In this document: one piece after another, positions 8,917 through 15,803 of the stretch
Numbering within the stretch: position 1 is the first letter of the stretch
How the letters are laid out: each line of letters begins with the position of its first letter
The notes under the pieces: generated by a model
What the model saw: only the letters and a program-made list of their open reading frames with translations
Databases searched by the model: none
What the model was told of the DNA's origin: nothing
From: Mangrovicella endophytica
Lineage (GTDB): Bacteria > Pseudomonadota > Alphaproteobacteria > Rhizobiales > Rhizobiaceae
Direction: 5' to 3'
Length of the DNA stretch: 33,711 bases
Assembly (NCBI RefSeq): GCF_002893625.1
Contig: NZ_PKMZ01000017.1
Coordinates: 1-33,711, forward strand
Position numbers and translations under genes: made by a program

Positions 8917-9234
8917 TCATTGCTTGAGAACCGCGAGCTGCGACGGCGCCTCGCCCGCCGCGGACCGTTGGAGCACCGGCTGAGGTCCGGTGCCCGACGG
9001 CTGGCCGATGTCCCGTGCGCCGGCGAACGGGCCGATCCCGGCGACGAAGGCGGCGGCAATGATGAAGGCAGCCGCCGTCATCCCGATATCGCGATAGGAG
9101 CAGATCAGCGTCACGACGTCTCCTGTGCTCGCCCGGCTCGATGCACGGGCCGAGCCGCCCAGCTCGATACGGCCTGCATCACGGCGCATGGTAGCGACGA
9201 TCTCCTCCGAACGGGCCAGCACTGAAACGGTCAT
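8917..9234 (-). CDS. Small hypothetical membrane protein
   Basis: Predicted product of 105 residues with a Ser/Arg/Thr-rich N-terminal half (MTVSVLARSEEIVATMRRD) and one hydrophobic segment (MTAAAFIIAAAFVAGIG), then a Pro/Gly/Ser-rich tail. I do not recognise a family. Support for a real gene is positional: AGGA lies six bases before ATG 9234 (a second ATG at 9240 touches it), an AT-rich island carrying motif B is upstream, and the FAD-protein gene follows on the same strand. Its stop overlaps an ATG (ATGA) that opens only 13 codons in a different frame from the FAD protein. It may be a membrane anchor or partner of that protein, but this is only inferred from order. Confidence 0.5.
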   Translation of the reverse strand: MTVSVLARSEEIVATMRRDAGRIELGGSARASSRASTGDVVTLICSYRDIGMTAAAFIIAAAFVAGIGPFAGARDIGQPSGTGPQPVLQRSAAGEAPSQLAVLKQ

Positions 9235-9297
9235 GGGCATTCCTGCTCTCTGTATCCGTTCGCATGCTACGGCGACGATGGCACAGCCGACAGCAAA

Positions 9298-9316
9298 GGT
9301 ATATCTATTTATGAGG
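9298..9316 (-). promoter_or_regulatory. AT-rich motif B, related to motif A
   Basis: GGTATATCTATTTATGAGG (plus strand) lies 64 bases upstream of the minus-strand start at 9234. Aligned with motif A it shares TNTAT, two variable bases, then ATTTATGNGG, that is, 12 of 17 positions. Both copies are in AT-rich islands and both have the same orientation relative to the gene they precede. Confidence 0.35.
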
Positions 9317-9604
9317 TAGATAGAGTGGATCTTTCTCCCGCGCACGATCTGACGTGGCTGCAGCATCCGCGCGGCCGCCGCGCTCCGCGTCACAGCCAGG
9401 GCGGTGCGCTGTCGAAGGCCACGGCTTGCGCCGCTCCATAGCCGTGCGTGCCACACGCCGCCGACTATCCGCGGCGTGCCGATACGCCATGCGGTCACCA
9501 CGGCCGCTGTCCCGCCGCTCTTCATCCTCCTGCCATGATGCCGACGGCGCACTGCGCCACGCTCATTTCGGGCGCCGCTTCCGCTGCGGCCGGCATCATT
9601 ATTT

Positions 9605-9647
9605 GAATGGAAGATTTCATATTGCGTGAAAATACATATTTCCATAC
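9605..9647. promoter_or_regulatory. Inverted GWATGGAA-type sites before the ABC importer
   Basis: GAATGGAAGAT at 9605-9615 and, on the other strand, GTATGGAAATAT at 9636-9647 form an inverted pair with TGGAA/TTCCA arms separated by 27 bases. They lie 53-95 bases before the binding-protein start at 9700. The same element occurs twice before the DUF3830 gene (15649-15660 and 15678-15688). A site for the RpiR-type regulator encoded nearby is the simplest explanation, but this is inferred. Confidence 0.4.
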
Positions 9648-9699
9648 ACCTATCGATGCAGCGGCTTGAACGGCACGGTCATCGAACATGGAGAAGACA

Positions 9700-10695
9700 A
9701 TGAAGGGCATTCTCGCGGCTATCGCTCTGTCGCTGGCCGTCACTCCGGCAGCGCTCGCTCAAACCAAGGAGCTCGTGGTCGCGGCCTTCGGCGGCGCCTA
9801 TACCGACGCCATCAAGAAGAACGTCGCCACCTTCGAGAAGGAGAACGGCGTCACCGTCACCTTCGTCCCGGCCTCCGGCGCCGACGGGCTCGCCAAGGCG
9901 ATGGCGAGGGAAGTCGACGTCATCCATGCCGACATGGCCTGGGCCTATCGCGGCGAGGCGCAGGGTGCCTTCGAGAAGCTCGATCCGGCGATCGTCACCA
10001 ACCTTTCGACGCTTTACCCGAAGGCGCGCTTCTCCGACTACGGCGTCGTCACCAATTTCGGGCAGTACGGCATCGCCTACAATCCGAAGGAGGTCTCGCC
10101 GGCGCCGACCTCCTGGCTCGACCTGTGGGACCCGCAATATGCCGGCGCCGTCACCACCGCCGGCTTCGACGCCGCCAATATCGAGCTCCTGGTGCTGATG
10201 GCCAAGCTCAACGGCGGCAGCGAGGACAATATCGATCCGGGCTTTGCCAAGATGGCCGAGCTCGGCAAGCAGATCACCGTCTTCTACAGCCAGCATCCGC
10301 AGCTGCTCGATCTCTTCCGCAACGGCGAGGTGGTGATGGCCCGCTGGCTGCGCGGCCGCGTTGATTGGGCAAGGAAGCAGGGCGTCGAGCTCGGCTTCGC
10401 CGTGCCGAAGGAAGGCGCCATCGGCCTCGTCTCGACCGTTCATGTCGTCAAGGACCGACCGAACAAGGAGCTGGCGATGAAGTTCGTCAACTACCTCCTC
10501 AGCGAGACCAGCCAGAAGACCTATGCCAGCGATCTCGGCTATACGCCGGCGCGCGCCGGCCTCGACCTCACCGGCATCGACGTCCCCTATGGCGAGGACG
10601 TCGTCGGCTCGCTCCTCATCGCGGACTGGAAGAAGATCGTGCCGCAGATGGACGCCTGGAAGGAGCGCTGGGAAAAGGAAGTCGTCGCGCGCTGA
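9700..10695 (+). CDS. ABC transporter substrate-binding protein, PotD-type
   Basis: Periplasmic binding protein of 331 residues with a Sec signal peptide (cleavage near residue 20, ALA-QT). The mature protein starts KELVVAAFGGAYTDAIKK, contains DVIHADMAWAYRGEAQG and ends with a helical region. This is the spermidine/putrescine-type (PotD/PBP2) layout that also serves opines, amino-acid derivatives and other small cations or zwitterions. ATG at 9700 has GGAG upstream; an ATG at 9688 overlaps that ribosome site and was not used. It heads a four-gene plus-strand operon and is separated from the ATPase gene by 85 bases with a tandem duplication. Context with the cucumopine-synthase-like pair suggests an opine- or imidazole-like ligand. 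Confidence 0.85.
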   Translation: MKGILAAIALSLAVTPAALAQTKELVVAAFGGAYTDAIKKNVATFEKENGVTVTFVPASGADGLAKAMAREVDVIHADMAWAYRGEAQGAFEKLDPAIVTNLSTLYPKARFSDYGVVTNFGQYGIAYNPKEVSPAPTSWLDLWDPQYAGAVTTAGFDAANIELLVLMAKLNGGSEDNIDPGFAKMAELGKQITVFYSQHPQLLDLFRNGEVVMARWLRGRVDWARKQGVELGFAVPKEGAIGLVSTVHVVKDRPNKELAMKFVNYLLSETSQKTYASDLGYTPARAGLDLTGIDVPYGEDVVGSLLIADWKKIVPQMDAWKERWEKEVVAR

Positions 10696-10720
10696 CCCGT
10701 CATCGGCTGCCCGGCACCCT

Positions 10721-10765
10721 TGAGCCGGGCAGCTCTGCCGCACCTGAAGCCTGGCAGCTCTGCCG
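10721..10765 (+). repeat. Two-copy tandem repeat with hairpins between binding-protein and ATPase genes
   Basis: The 20-base unit TGAGCCGGGCAGCTCTGCCG (10721-10740) is followed after four bases by a 21-base near copy beginning TGAAGCCTGGCAGC (10745-10765). Each holds a short GGCAG/CTGCC stem. Hairpins at this place in ABC operons commonly protect the binding-protein mRNA, which may be the role here. Confidence 0.6.
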
Positions 10766-10780
10766 AGAAGGATCCTGTTG

Positions 10781-11848
10781 ATGGGCCAGATCAGCGTCCG
10801 CGACATCACCAAGGTCTGGGGTGCGTTCGACGCCCTCAAGCATATCGACCTCGACGTGCGCGAGGGCGAGTTCCTGTCGATCCTCGGTCCCAGCGGCTGC
10901 GGCAAGAGCACCCTGCTGCGCATCATCGCGGGCCTCGAGGCGCCGACGAGCGGCCAAATCCACATCGCCGGCCGCGACGTGACGCGCGATCCCGTCTGGA
11001 AGCGCCGCATCGGCCTCGTCTTCCAGAACTTCGCCCTCTGGCCGCATCTGACCGTATTCCGCAACGTCTCCATGGGCCTCGAGCTGCGGCGGCTGAAGAA
11101 GGACGAGATCCGCCGCCGCGTTCTGGAGGCGCTGCGCATGGTGCAGCTGGAGCCGCTCGCCGAGCGCCTGCCCTCGCAGCTCTCCGGCGGCCAGCAGCAG
11201 CGTGTCGCGCTCGCCAGGGCCATTGTCCTGAAGCCCGACGTCCTCCTTCTCGACGAGCCCTTAAGCGCGCTCGACAAGAATCTGCGCCAGGACATGCAGG
11301 TCGAGCTGAAGACGCTGCAGCAGACGCTTGGCCTGACCACCGTCTTCGTCACCCATGACCAGGAGGAGGCGCTGTCCCTCTCCGACCGTGTCGTCGTCAT
11401 GGATCGTGGCGCCATCGGCCAGGTCGACGTGCCCGAAGCCATCTACAACCGGCCCGCGTCGGAATATGTCGCCCGCTTCGTCGGCGAGGCCTTCCTCTTT
11501 CGCGGGATCGTCTCGGGCAGCGGCGCCAGGCCTATGCTGCGCCTGCCCGACGGGACGAGCGTTCCAGTCGAGGGGGAGCGCCTGCAGACGGGCCGGGAGG
11601 CTGTCGCCTTCGTGCGCCCGGAATGGGTCGAGCTCGAGCCCTATGACGTGCACAGCCACACAGGCGCGCCGCGCGGCGTGATCGATCGGCTGATGTTCTT
11701 CGGCCAGACGAGCGACTATCTTGTCCGGGTCGCGGACCGCCAGCTCCGGGTGAAGCGCCGGCCCGACGGCCCCGCCTTGTCCCCCGGCAACGACGTCGCG
11801 CTGATCTGCAAGGCCCGAGTCCTTGCCGCACAAGTCGACGCAGCATGA
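10781..11848 (+). CDS. ABC transporter ATP-binding protein, PotA-type
   Basis: ATPase of 355 residues. Walker A GPSGCGKST (36-44), Q-loop LVFQNFALWPHL, signature LSGGQQQ (134-140), Walker B LLLDEP (155-160) and switch His in FVTHDQEEA are all present. A C-terminal regulatory TOBE-like region (about 240-350) includes AVAFVRPEW, as in PotA/UgpC/FbpC proteins. ATG at 10781 is preceded by AAGGA at eight bases; a TTG three bases earlier is an alternative. The stop overlaps the next start by four bases (ATGA). Confidence 0.92.
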   Translation: MGQISVRDITKVWGAFDALKHIDLDVREGEFLSILGPSGCGKSTLLRIIAGLEAPTSGQIHIAGRDVTRDPVWKRRIGLVFQNFALWPHLTVFRNVSMGLELRRLKKDEIRRRVLEALRMVQLEPLAERLPSQLSGGQQQRVALARAIVLKPDVLLLDEPLSALDKNLRQDMQVELKTLQQTLGLTTVFVTHDQEEALSLSDRVVVMDRGAIGQVDVPEAIYNRPASEYVARFVGEAFLFRGIVSGSGARPMLRLPDGTSVPVEGERLQTGREAVAFVRPEWVELEPYDVHSHTGAPRGVIDRLMFFGQTSDYLVRVADRQLRVKRRPDGPALSPGNDVALICKARVLAAQVDAA

Positions 11849-12708
11849 AGCGTCCGGCCACCATCCTGTTGCTGCCGTCGGTGACGATCCTCGGCGCCTT
11901 CTTCGTGCTGCCGCTGATTTGGATTTTGATCCTCAGCTTCCTCGGCTCCAGCCCGACCGGCGAGGTCGTCGGCGAGTTCACGCTCGGCAACTATGCCCGC
12001 TTCCTCACCGACAGCTACTACCTCACCGACCTCCTGTGGCGGACCATCCGGCTGGCCGCCGTCGCGACGCTGTTCTCCGTTCTGGTTGGCTATGTCGGCG
12101 CGCTTCTGATCGTCAGGGCCGATCCCGCCGCGCAGCGCTGGATGATCCTGCTCGTCATGCTGCCGCTCTGGGTCAACCTCGTCGTGCGAACCCTCGCCTT
12201 GATGGTGGTGCTCGGCCGCACCGGCCCGCTGAACCAGCTGCTGGTCGGGCTCGGCATTGCCGACCGGCCGCTGCAGCTCCTCTACAACGAGACGGCGGTG
12301 GTGATCGGCATGATCCAAGTCGCGGTGCCCTTCGTCGTCATGGCGATCTACGGCGTTCTCCAGTCGATCCCTCGCCAGCTCGAACATGCCGCCATGACCG
12401 TCGGCGCGACGCCGCTCGCCGCGTTCCGGCGGGTGACGCTGCCGCTCAGCGTGCCGGGCATCCTTGCCGGCAGCGTGCTCGCCTTCGGCATCAACATCGA
12501 ATCCTTCGTGGTGCCGATCCTCCTCGGCGGCGGGCGCGTGCGCTTCATGAGCGTCGCGGCCTACGAGACCGCCACCGTCTCCAACAATCTGCCCTTCGCC
12601 GCGACGATCGGGATCATCCTCCTCGTCGTCGCCATGGCGCTGCTCGGCCTCTACCAGTGGGCGGTCCGCTCCGCCGGCCGCGCCGCGCCCGCCCTACAGG
12701 CCGGCTGA
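11845..12708 (+). CDS. ABC transporter permease, PotB-type
   Basis: Inner-membrane permease of 287 residues with about six transmembrane segments, beginning ATILLLPSVTILGAFFVLPLIW. The coupling (EAA) loop is clear: EHAAMTVGATPLAAFRRVTLP, the form found in the PotB/HisM-like group. It overlaps the ATPase gene by four bases and is followed after 12 bases by the second permease, so the two form the heteromeric channel of the importer. Confidence 0.92.
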   Translation: MKRPATILLLPSVTILGAFFVLPLIWILILSFLGSSPTGEVVGEFTLGNYARFLTDSYYLTDLLWRTIRLAAVATLFSVLVGYVGALLIVRADPAAQRWMILLVMLPLWVNLVVRTLALMVVLGRTGPLNQLLVGLGIADRPLQLLYNETAVVIGMIQVAVPFVVMAIYGVLQSIPRQLEHAAMTVGATPLAAFRRVTLPLSVPGILAGSVLAFGINIESFVVPILLGGGRVRFMSVAAYETATVSNNLPFAATIGIILLVVAMALLGLYQWAVRSAGRAAPALQAG

Positions 12709-12720
12709 GGAGCGGGCGCC

Positions 12721-13518
12721 ATGCACAAGACCATCCTCGGCACCACCCTCTGGTATCTCGGCACCCTCGCCTTCTATGTCTTCCTGCTGGCGCCGCTGGC
12801 GATCCTCGTTGCGGTCTCGTTCAATCCGGTCGCCATGGTGTTCCCGCCGCAGGGCTTCACCCTGGCCTGGTACGGCACCATCTTGGAGAAGCCGGACTTC
12901 CTCCATGCGGCCTTTGCCAGCACGCTTCTCGGCGTGATGACGGCGGTGATCTGCACAGGTTTCGGCGTTCTCGCCGCGATCGGCCTCAGGCGCTACGACG
13001 GTCCGCTCAAAGGGCCGATCACCTCGCTCCTGATGGCGCCGCTGTTCATCCCGGCGGTGATCGTGGCGCTGGCGCTGTTCCAGATCCTGTTCATGATGGG
13101 GATCCTCAACAATATCTGGACGCTGGTCGCCGCCCATGTCGTGGTGACCATCCCCTATCCCGTGCGCAACGTCATGGCGCAGCTGGAAGGCTTCGAGGGG
13201 AGCCTCGAAGAGGCGGCGCTCTCGGTCGGCGCGACGCCGCGCCAGGCGCTCCTGCGGGTGACGCTGCCGCTCCTGAAGGCGAGCATCATCCCCTCGCTGA
13301 TCATCACCTTCGTCCTGTCCTGGAACAACTACACGGTGTCGGTCTTCCTCGCGAGCAAGGACTGGGTGACGCTGCCGCTGCAGCTGCGCGCCTATCTGCA
13401 ATACGAGTACCAGCCCTTCGTCGCGGCGATGTCGACCATGCTGATCATCGCTTCGGTGGTGCTGCTCGTTCTCGTCGATCGCACCGTCGGGCTGGGCGCC
13501 ATGCGCAAGCGCGGCTGA
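12721..13518 (+). CDS. ABC transporter permease, PotC-type
   Basis: Second inner-membrane permease, 265 residues. It starts with a hydrophobic segment (LAFYVFLLAPLAILVAVSFN), followed by the PotC-like FPPQGFTLAWYG, and carries the coupling loop EEAALSVGATPRQALLRVTLP. GAGGAG precedes the start. It ends the plus-strand operon and converges on the RpiR-type gene; the 83-base gap has a weak CGCCCC/GGGGCG hairpin at 13580-13600 but no clear T-tract. Confidence 0.92.
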   Translation: MHKTILGTTLWYLGTLAFYVFLLAPLAILVAVSFNPVAMVFPPQGFTLAWYGTILEKPDFLHAAFASTLLGVMTAVICTGFGVLAAIGLRRYDGPLKGPITSLLMAPLFIPAVIVALALFQILFMMGILNNIWTLVAAHVVVTIPYPVRNVMAQLEGFEGSLEEAALSVGATPRQALLRVTLPLLKASIIPSLIITFVLSWNNYTVSVFLASKDWVTLPLQLRAYLQYEYQPFVAAMSTMLIIASVVLLVLVDRTVGLGAMRKRG

Positions 13519-13601
13519 CGCGGCGGAGCCGTACGACCGACGAGCAATCATCACGACGAGTCGGCATCGCTGTGCGAACCGCCCCTGTCGGGCCGGGGCG
13601 A

Positions 13602-14525
13602 TCAGCCCGCGAACACCTTCCGCTTCTGCGACGAGCGGTGGATCTGGTCGAGGCGCTTCTGCGCCTCCCCGTTCATGTGGCTGCACATGGCGTCGAGCAG
13701 CACCGAGATGAGCACGGAGGCGCCGGCATAGGAGTCGTAGACGAGGCGGCTGTTCACCCGCGCCGTCAGCAGCATGTCGGCAAGGCCGTCATGATCGACA
13801 TAGCTGGCATCCGCCACCAGTGCGACGCGCATGCCGACCTGGCGGGCAAAGGCGATCGTGCGCAGCGTCTCACGCGGGTAGAGCGGCATCATGAAGGCCA
13901 GCAGCGTCCGTCCGCCGGCCGCGTGGCACTGTTCGATCTGGTCCTCGATCAGCGAGCCGCCGGCGGCGAGCAGCCGCACATTCGGGTGCACCTTGGAGGC
14001 GAAATATTCGAACTGCGTTGCCAGCCCTGCGGAGGCGCGCAAGCCCAGCACGGCCAGCGGACGCGAATGCGCCAGTGCTTCGCCGAAGCGGTCGATGAGG
14101 TCGGCATCACCGAGCGCCTGGGCCAGTTCGGTCAGGTTGCTCGCCTCTGACAGCGCCGCCGCCTGATAGCGGTTCGTCTCGACATCGGCGGGCGCAGCCG
14201 CCTCGCCGGAGAGACCCGACCGCAGGAACCGGCGCATCTCCAGATAGCCCTCGAAGCCGAGCACCATGGCAAAGCGGGTGACCGAGGGCTGGCTCACATT
14301 GGCCAGCTTGGCGAGCTCCATGCTGGACAGGAAGCCGAGCCCGGCACTGTGCTCCACCATGCATTGCGCAATGCGGCGCTGCGCCGGCGTCAGCCGCTGC
14401 CCTGCCGTTCGCCGCTCAATCTCGGCACGCACCGCATGCCGGTCAGCCGGCGCTGCACCGGGCACGGCCGGCAGCTCGCTGCCGCCGGCGGCCTCGCTGC
14501 CGCTCTGCATCACCTGGTTCTCCAT
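13602..14525 (-). CDS. RpiR-family transcriptional regulator (HTH plus SIS domain)
   Basis: DNA-binding regulator of 307 residues. The N-terminal HTH_6 domain (about 30-110) includes LTPAQRRIAQCMVEHS and the recognition region LAKLANVSQPSVTRFAMVLG. The C-terminal SIS domain (about 145-280), which in this family binds a phosphosugar or other effector, includes PLAVLGLRASAGLATQFEY and MPLYPRETLRTIAFARQVG. Two starts are possible: ATG 14525, or ATG 14510 with GGAG nine bases before it. It lies between the importer operon (convergent) and the cucumopine-synthase-like pair (same strand) and probably controls both. RpiR regulators can act either as repressors or activators. Confidence 0.9.
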   Translation of the reverse strand: MENQVMQSGSEAAGGSELPAVPGAAPADRHAVRAEIERRTAGQRLTPAQRRIAQCMVEHSAGLGFLSSMELAKLANVSQPSVTRFAMVLGFEGYLEMRRFLRSGLSGEAAAPADVETNRYQAAALSEASNLTELAQALGDADLIDRFGEALAHSRPLAVLGLRASAGLATQFEYFASKVHPNVRLLAAGGSLIEDQIEQCHAAGGRTLLAFMMPLYPRETLRTIAFARQVGMRVALVADASYVDHDGLADMLLTARVNSRLVYDSYAGASVLISVLLDAMCSHMNGEAQKRLDQIHRSSQKRKVFAG

Positions 14526-14551
14526 GCCGCAGCATGTATCAAAGTATTCGT

Positions 14552-14565
14552 ATCTCTGGCGAGAT
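14552..14565. promoter_or_regulatory. Inverted repeat before the RpiR-type gene
   Basis: ATCTC-TGGC-GAGAT is a perfect five-base inverted repeat, extendable with mismatches to about GTATTCGTATCTC on each side, 27-40 bases upstream of the regulator start at 14525. It could be an autoregulatory operator. It does not contain the GWATGGAA element seen before the structural genes. Confidence 0.25.
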
Positions 14566-14587
14566 GTATATTCGATGCCGCAAAGCG

Positions 14588-14614
14588 AAAGCCCCGACCT
14601 TCCGGCCGGGCTTT
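14588..14614 (-). terminator. Probable terminator between the helical-bundle gene and the RpiR-type gene
   Basis: AAAGCCC at 14588-14594 pairs with GGGCTTT at 14608-14614, with a further GGCC/GGTC-rich loop between. On the minus strand the hairpin is followed by TTTCGCTTTG, a weak T-run. It sits just after the stop of the cucumopine-synthase-like pair (14646), so it can end that transcript before the regulator gene. Confidence 0.6.
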
Positions 14615-14645
14615 GCAACGCCGTCGATGCGGAGCGGCGCTCGGG

Positions 14646-15188
14646 TCAGGCGCCGACCACTTTGGCGAAAGCCAGGAGTTCGGCCGGCTTGCGGTGCGGG
14701 AAGGCGACGCCGAGGTTCCACGGGAAGATGAAATGGATCCAGCGATGCATGCGGATGACATAGGTCATCATCGCACCGGTTAGCTCGACGAATTCCGCCT
14801 TCGTCTCCAGCCGGTCCAGCGCGTCGGAATACATCTGGCCGATCTGGTGCATGTTGGTCAGGCCAAGATCGGTCATGAACTCGAAGACGTTGAACGTGCC
14901 CGTCAAAAACTCGCGGGTCATGCGGTTCAGCGTCTTCAACTCCATGTCCTCGTAGGTGGAGATCTTCAGGAGCCGGTACATGACGTCGGCGCCGACCAGC
15001 ATCAGATAGGCCTCAAGATGCACCAGCACGGTGAAGGACTGTTCGCCGGTTCCGGCGCCGCTGTCGATCACGCCCCAGCGGATCTTCTGGATTTCCGTCG
15101 GCTCGTCGAACCAGACCCGGTCGATCTCCGCCTCGATGATCGCCTTGGCCTCGCGCCAGTCGCCCTCGAACTTCTCGATGCCGGACAT
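14646..15188 (-). CDS. Cucumopine synthase-related helical-bundle protein
   Basis: All-helical protein of 180 residues, without signal peptide. Segments such as WREAKAIIEAEIDRVWFDEP, RWGVIDSGAGTGEQSF, LNRMTREFLTGTFNVFEF and YVIRMHRWIHFIFPWNLGV match my memory of the C-terminal helical-bundle domain of cucumopine synthase from Rhizobium rhizogenes and of stand-alone cucumopine synthase-related proteins. The start ATG overlaps the stop of the DUF3830 gene (TAATG), so the two are translationally coupled and probably form one complex. Together they have 140 plus 180 residues, about the size of the one-chain enzyme. The known enzyme joins L-histidine and 2-oxoglutarate; whether this pair makes, breaks or binds such a compound cannot be told. 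Confidence 0.75.
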   Translation of the reverse strand: MSGIEKFEGDWREAKAIIEAEIDRVWFDEPTEIQKIRWGVIDSGAGTGEQSFTVLVHLEAYLMLVGADVMYRLLKISTYEDMELKTLNRMTREFLTGTFNVFEFMTDLGLTNMHQIGQMYSDALDRLETKAEFVELTGAMMTYVIRMHRWIHFIFPWNLGVAFPHRKPAELLAFAKVVGA

Positions 15189-15610
15189 TACGCGGCCCTC
15201 CGCACGTCGATCTCGACGACGGACCGGCGCGGTTGCGCCACCGTCTGCTCATAGACGAGGGCGCCGAGCTGCTGCAGCACGGACAAGTCCTCCTCCAGCA
15301 CCTCGGCGAACTTGTTGACCTTGGCACTCTCGGTGATGAGGCCGTAGGTCAGGCAGATCGTCTGGCCCGGCGCGTAGAGATAGACCGCCCCCGGATGGCG
15401 CTCGACCATGTTGCTGCGGCCGAGATGGACGATGCGCGTCGGCATCCAGATCGCCTCGCCGGAGATGACGACATGGCCGAGCACGCTTTTCAGCGGCAGC
15501 TGCGCCAGCACCTGGGCGACGACGTCGGGATTGTCCTGCGTCAACAGCTTGGCACGGAAGGACAATCCGGCGCCGGGCGCGTGGAACTCGAGTGTCTCCG
15601 ATGACGACAT
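15188..15610 (-). CDS. DUF3830 family protein (cyclophilin-like half of cucumopine synthase)
   Basis: Cytoplasmic protein of 140 residues. FRAKLLTQDNPDVVAQVLAQLP, then GHVVISGEAIWMPT, then HPGAVYLYAPGQTICLTYG follow the DUF3830 pattern (beta-rich, cyclophilin-like), ending in a helix with FAEVLEEDLSVLQQLGALVYE. This domain forms the N-terminal half of cucumopine synthase. The start at 15610 has GGAGG four bases upstream; the frame is open 18 codons further but that part has no ribosome site. It is the first gene of a two-gene operon with the helical-bundle protein. A TTGACA box lies about 60 bases upstream on the minus strand. Confidence 0.75.
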   Translation of the reverse strand: MSSSETLEFHAPGAGLSFRAKLLTQDNPDVVAQVLAQLPLKSVLGHVVISGEAIWMPTRIVHLGRSNMVERHPGAVYLYAPGQTICLTYGLITESAKVNKFAEVLEEDLSVLQQLGALVYEQTVAQPRRSVVEIDVRRAA

Positions 15611-15647
15611 TAAACCTCCGGCTGAATGAGAATTATCAGGCTCAGCC

Positions 15648-15688
15648 TCTATGGATATATTCATTCATAATGTCAACGAATGGAAATT
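15648..15688 (-). promoter_or_regulatory. Promoter region of the DUF3830 operon with two GWATGGAA-like sites
   Basis: On the minus strand TTGACA (15671-15676) is followed after 17 bases by the weak -10 candidate CATAGA (15648-15653). Two related elements flank the -35 box: GAATGGAAATT at 15678-15688 and CTATGGATATAT at 15649-15660 (plus-strand reading). They match the elements before the ABC importer. Sites upstream of -35 and over -10 would suit a regulator acting on this promoter. Confidence 0.4.
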
Positions 15689-15758
15689 CCTATTCGGCCG
15701 CAAGGAAGTGGGAGCTGTGCAGAATCGAGCCGAACCCAGCAACGTCGGCTCCTAAGCC

Positions 15759-15771
15759 GTTATTATATAAC
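15759..15771 (+). promoter_or_regulatory. Putative Zur (zinc uptake regulator) box
   Basis: GTTATTATATAAC has perfect GTTAT/ATAAC arms around a three-base centre and differs from the Zur core GTTATANTATAAC at one defined position. It lies 80 bases upstream of the alkaline phosphatase start and 149 bases upstream of the divergent DUF3830 gene. The former is the likelier target because the downstream genes are zinc-related. Confidence 0.55.
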
Positions 15772-15785
15772 GTAATTATGCAGCT

Positions 15786-15803
15786 TTGTCATGCAGCTGT
15801 TAT
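15786..15803 (+). promoter_or_regulatory. Putative Pho box (PhoB site) before phoA
   Basis: TTGTCAT-GCAG-CTGTTAT matches the PHO box layout of two CTGTCAT seven-mers separated by four bases, with six of seven positions correct in each half. It ends 47 bases before the alkaline phosphatase start, where a PhoB-activated promoter would carry it in place of a -35 box. Confidence 0.6.

Larger units (their letters stand above)
9235..9699. other. 465-bp intergenic region between divergent units
   Basis: No gene is convincing here. The minus-strand side (9290-9330) has an AT-rich island with motif B in front of the small membrane-protein gene. The plus-strand side (9600-9650) is markedly AT-rich and holds a pair of inverted GWATGGAA-like sites in front of the ABC importer. 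The middle, about 9330-9590, is GC-rich with only low-quality open frames and looks like non-coding DNA or remains of older coding DNA. Confidence 0.6.

Noticed and set aside
9679-11442. 587-codon minus-strand frame opposite the importer genes
   Set aside because: Antisense of well-supported binding-protein and ATPase genes; long antisense frames are expected at this GC content.
13580-13600. CGCCCC/GGGGCG hairpin between the convergent PotC-type and RpiR-type genes
   Set aside because: Only six pairs, a nine-base loop and no T-run on either strand, so not supported as a terminator.
15628-15637. GAGAATTATC, resembling part of a Fur-type box
   Set aside because: Only one half-site without a matching inverted or repeated unit nearby; it lies in the DUF3830 leader where iron control has no other support.
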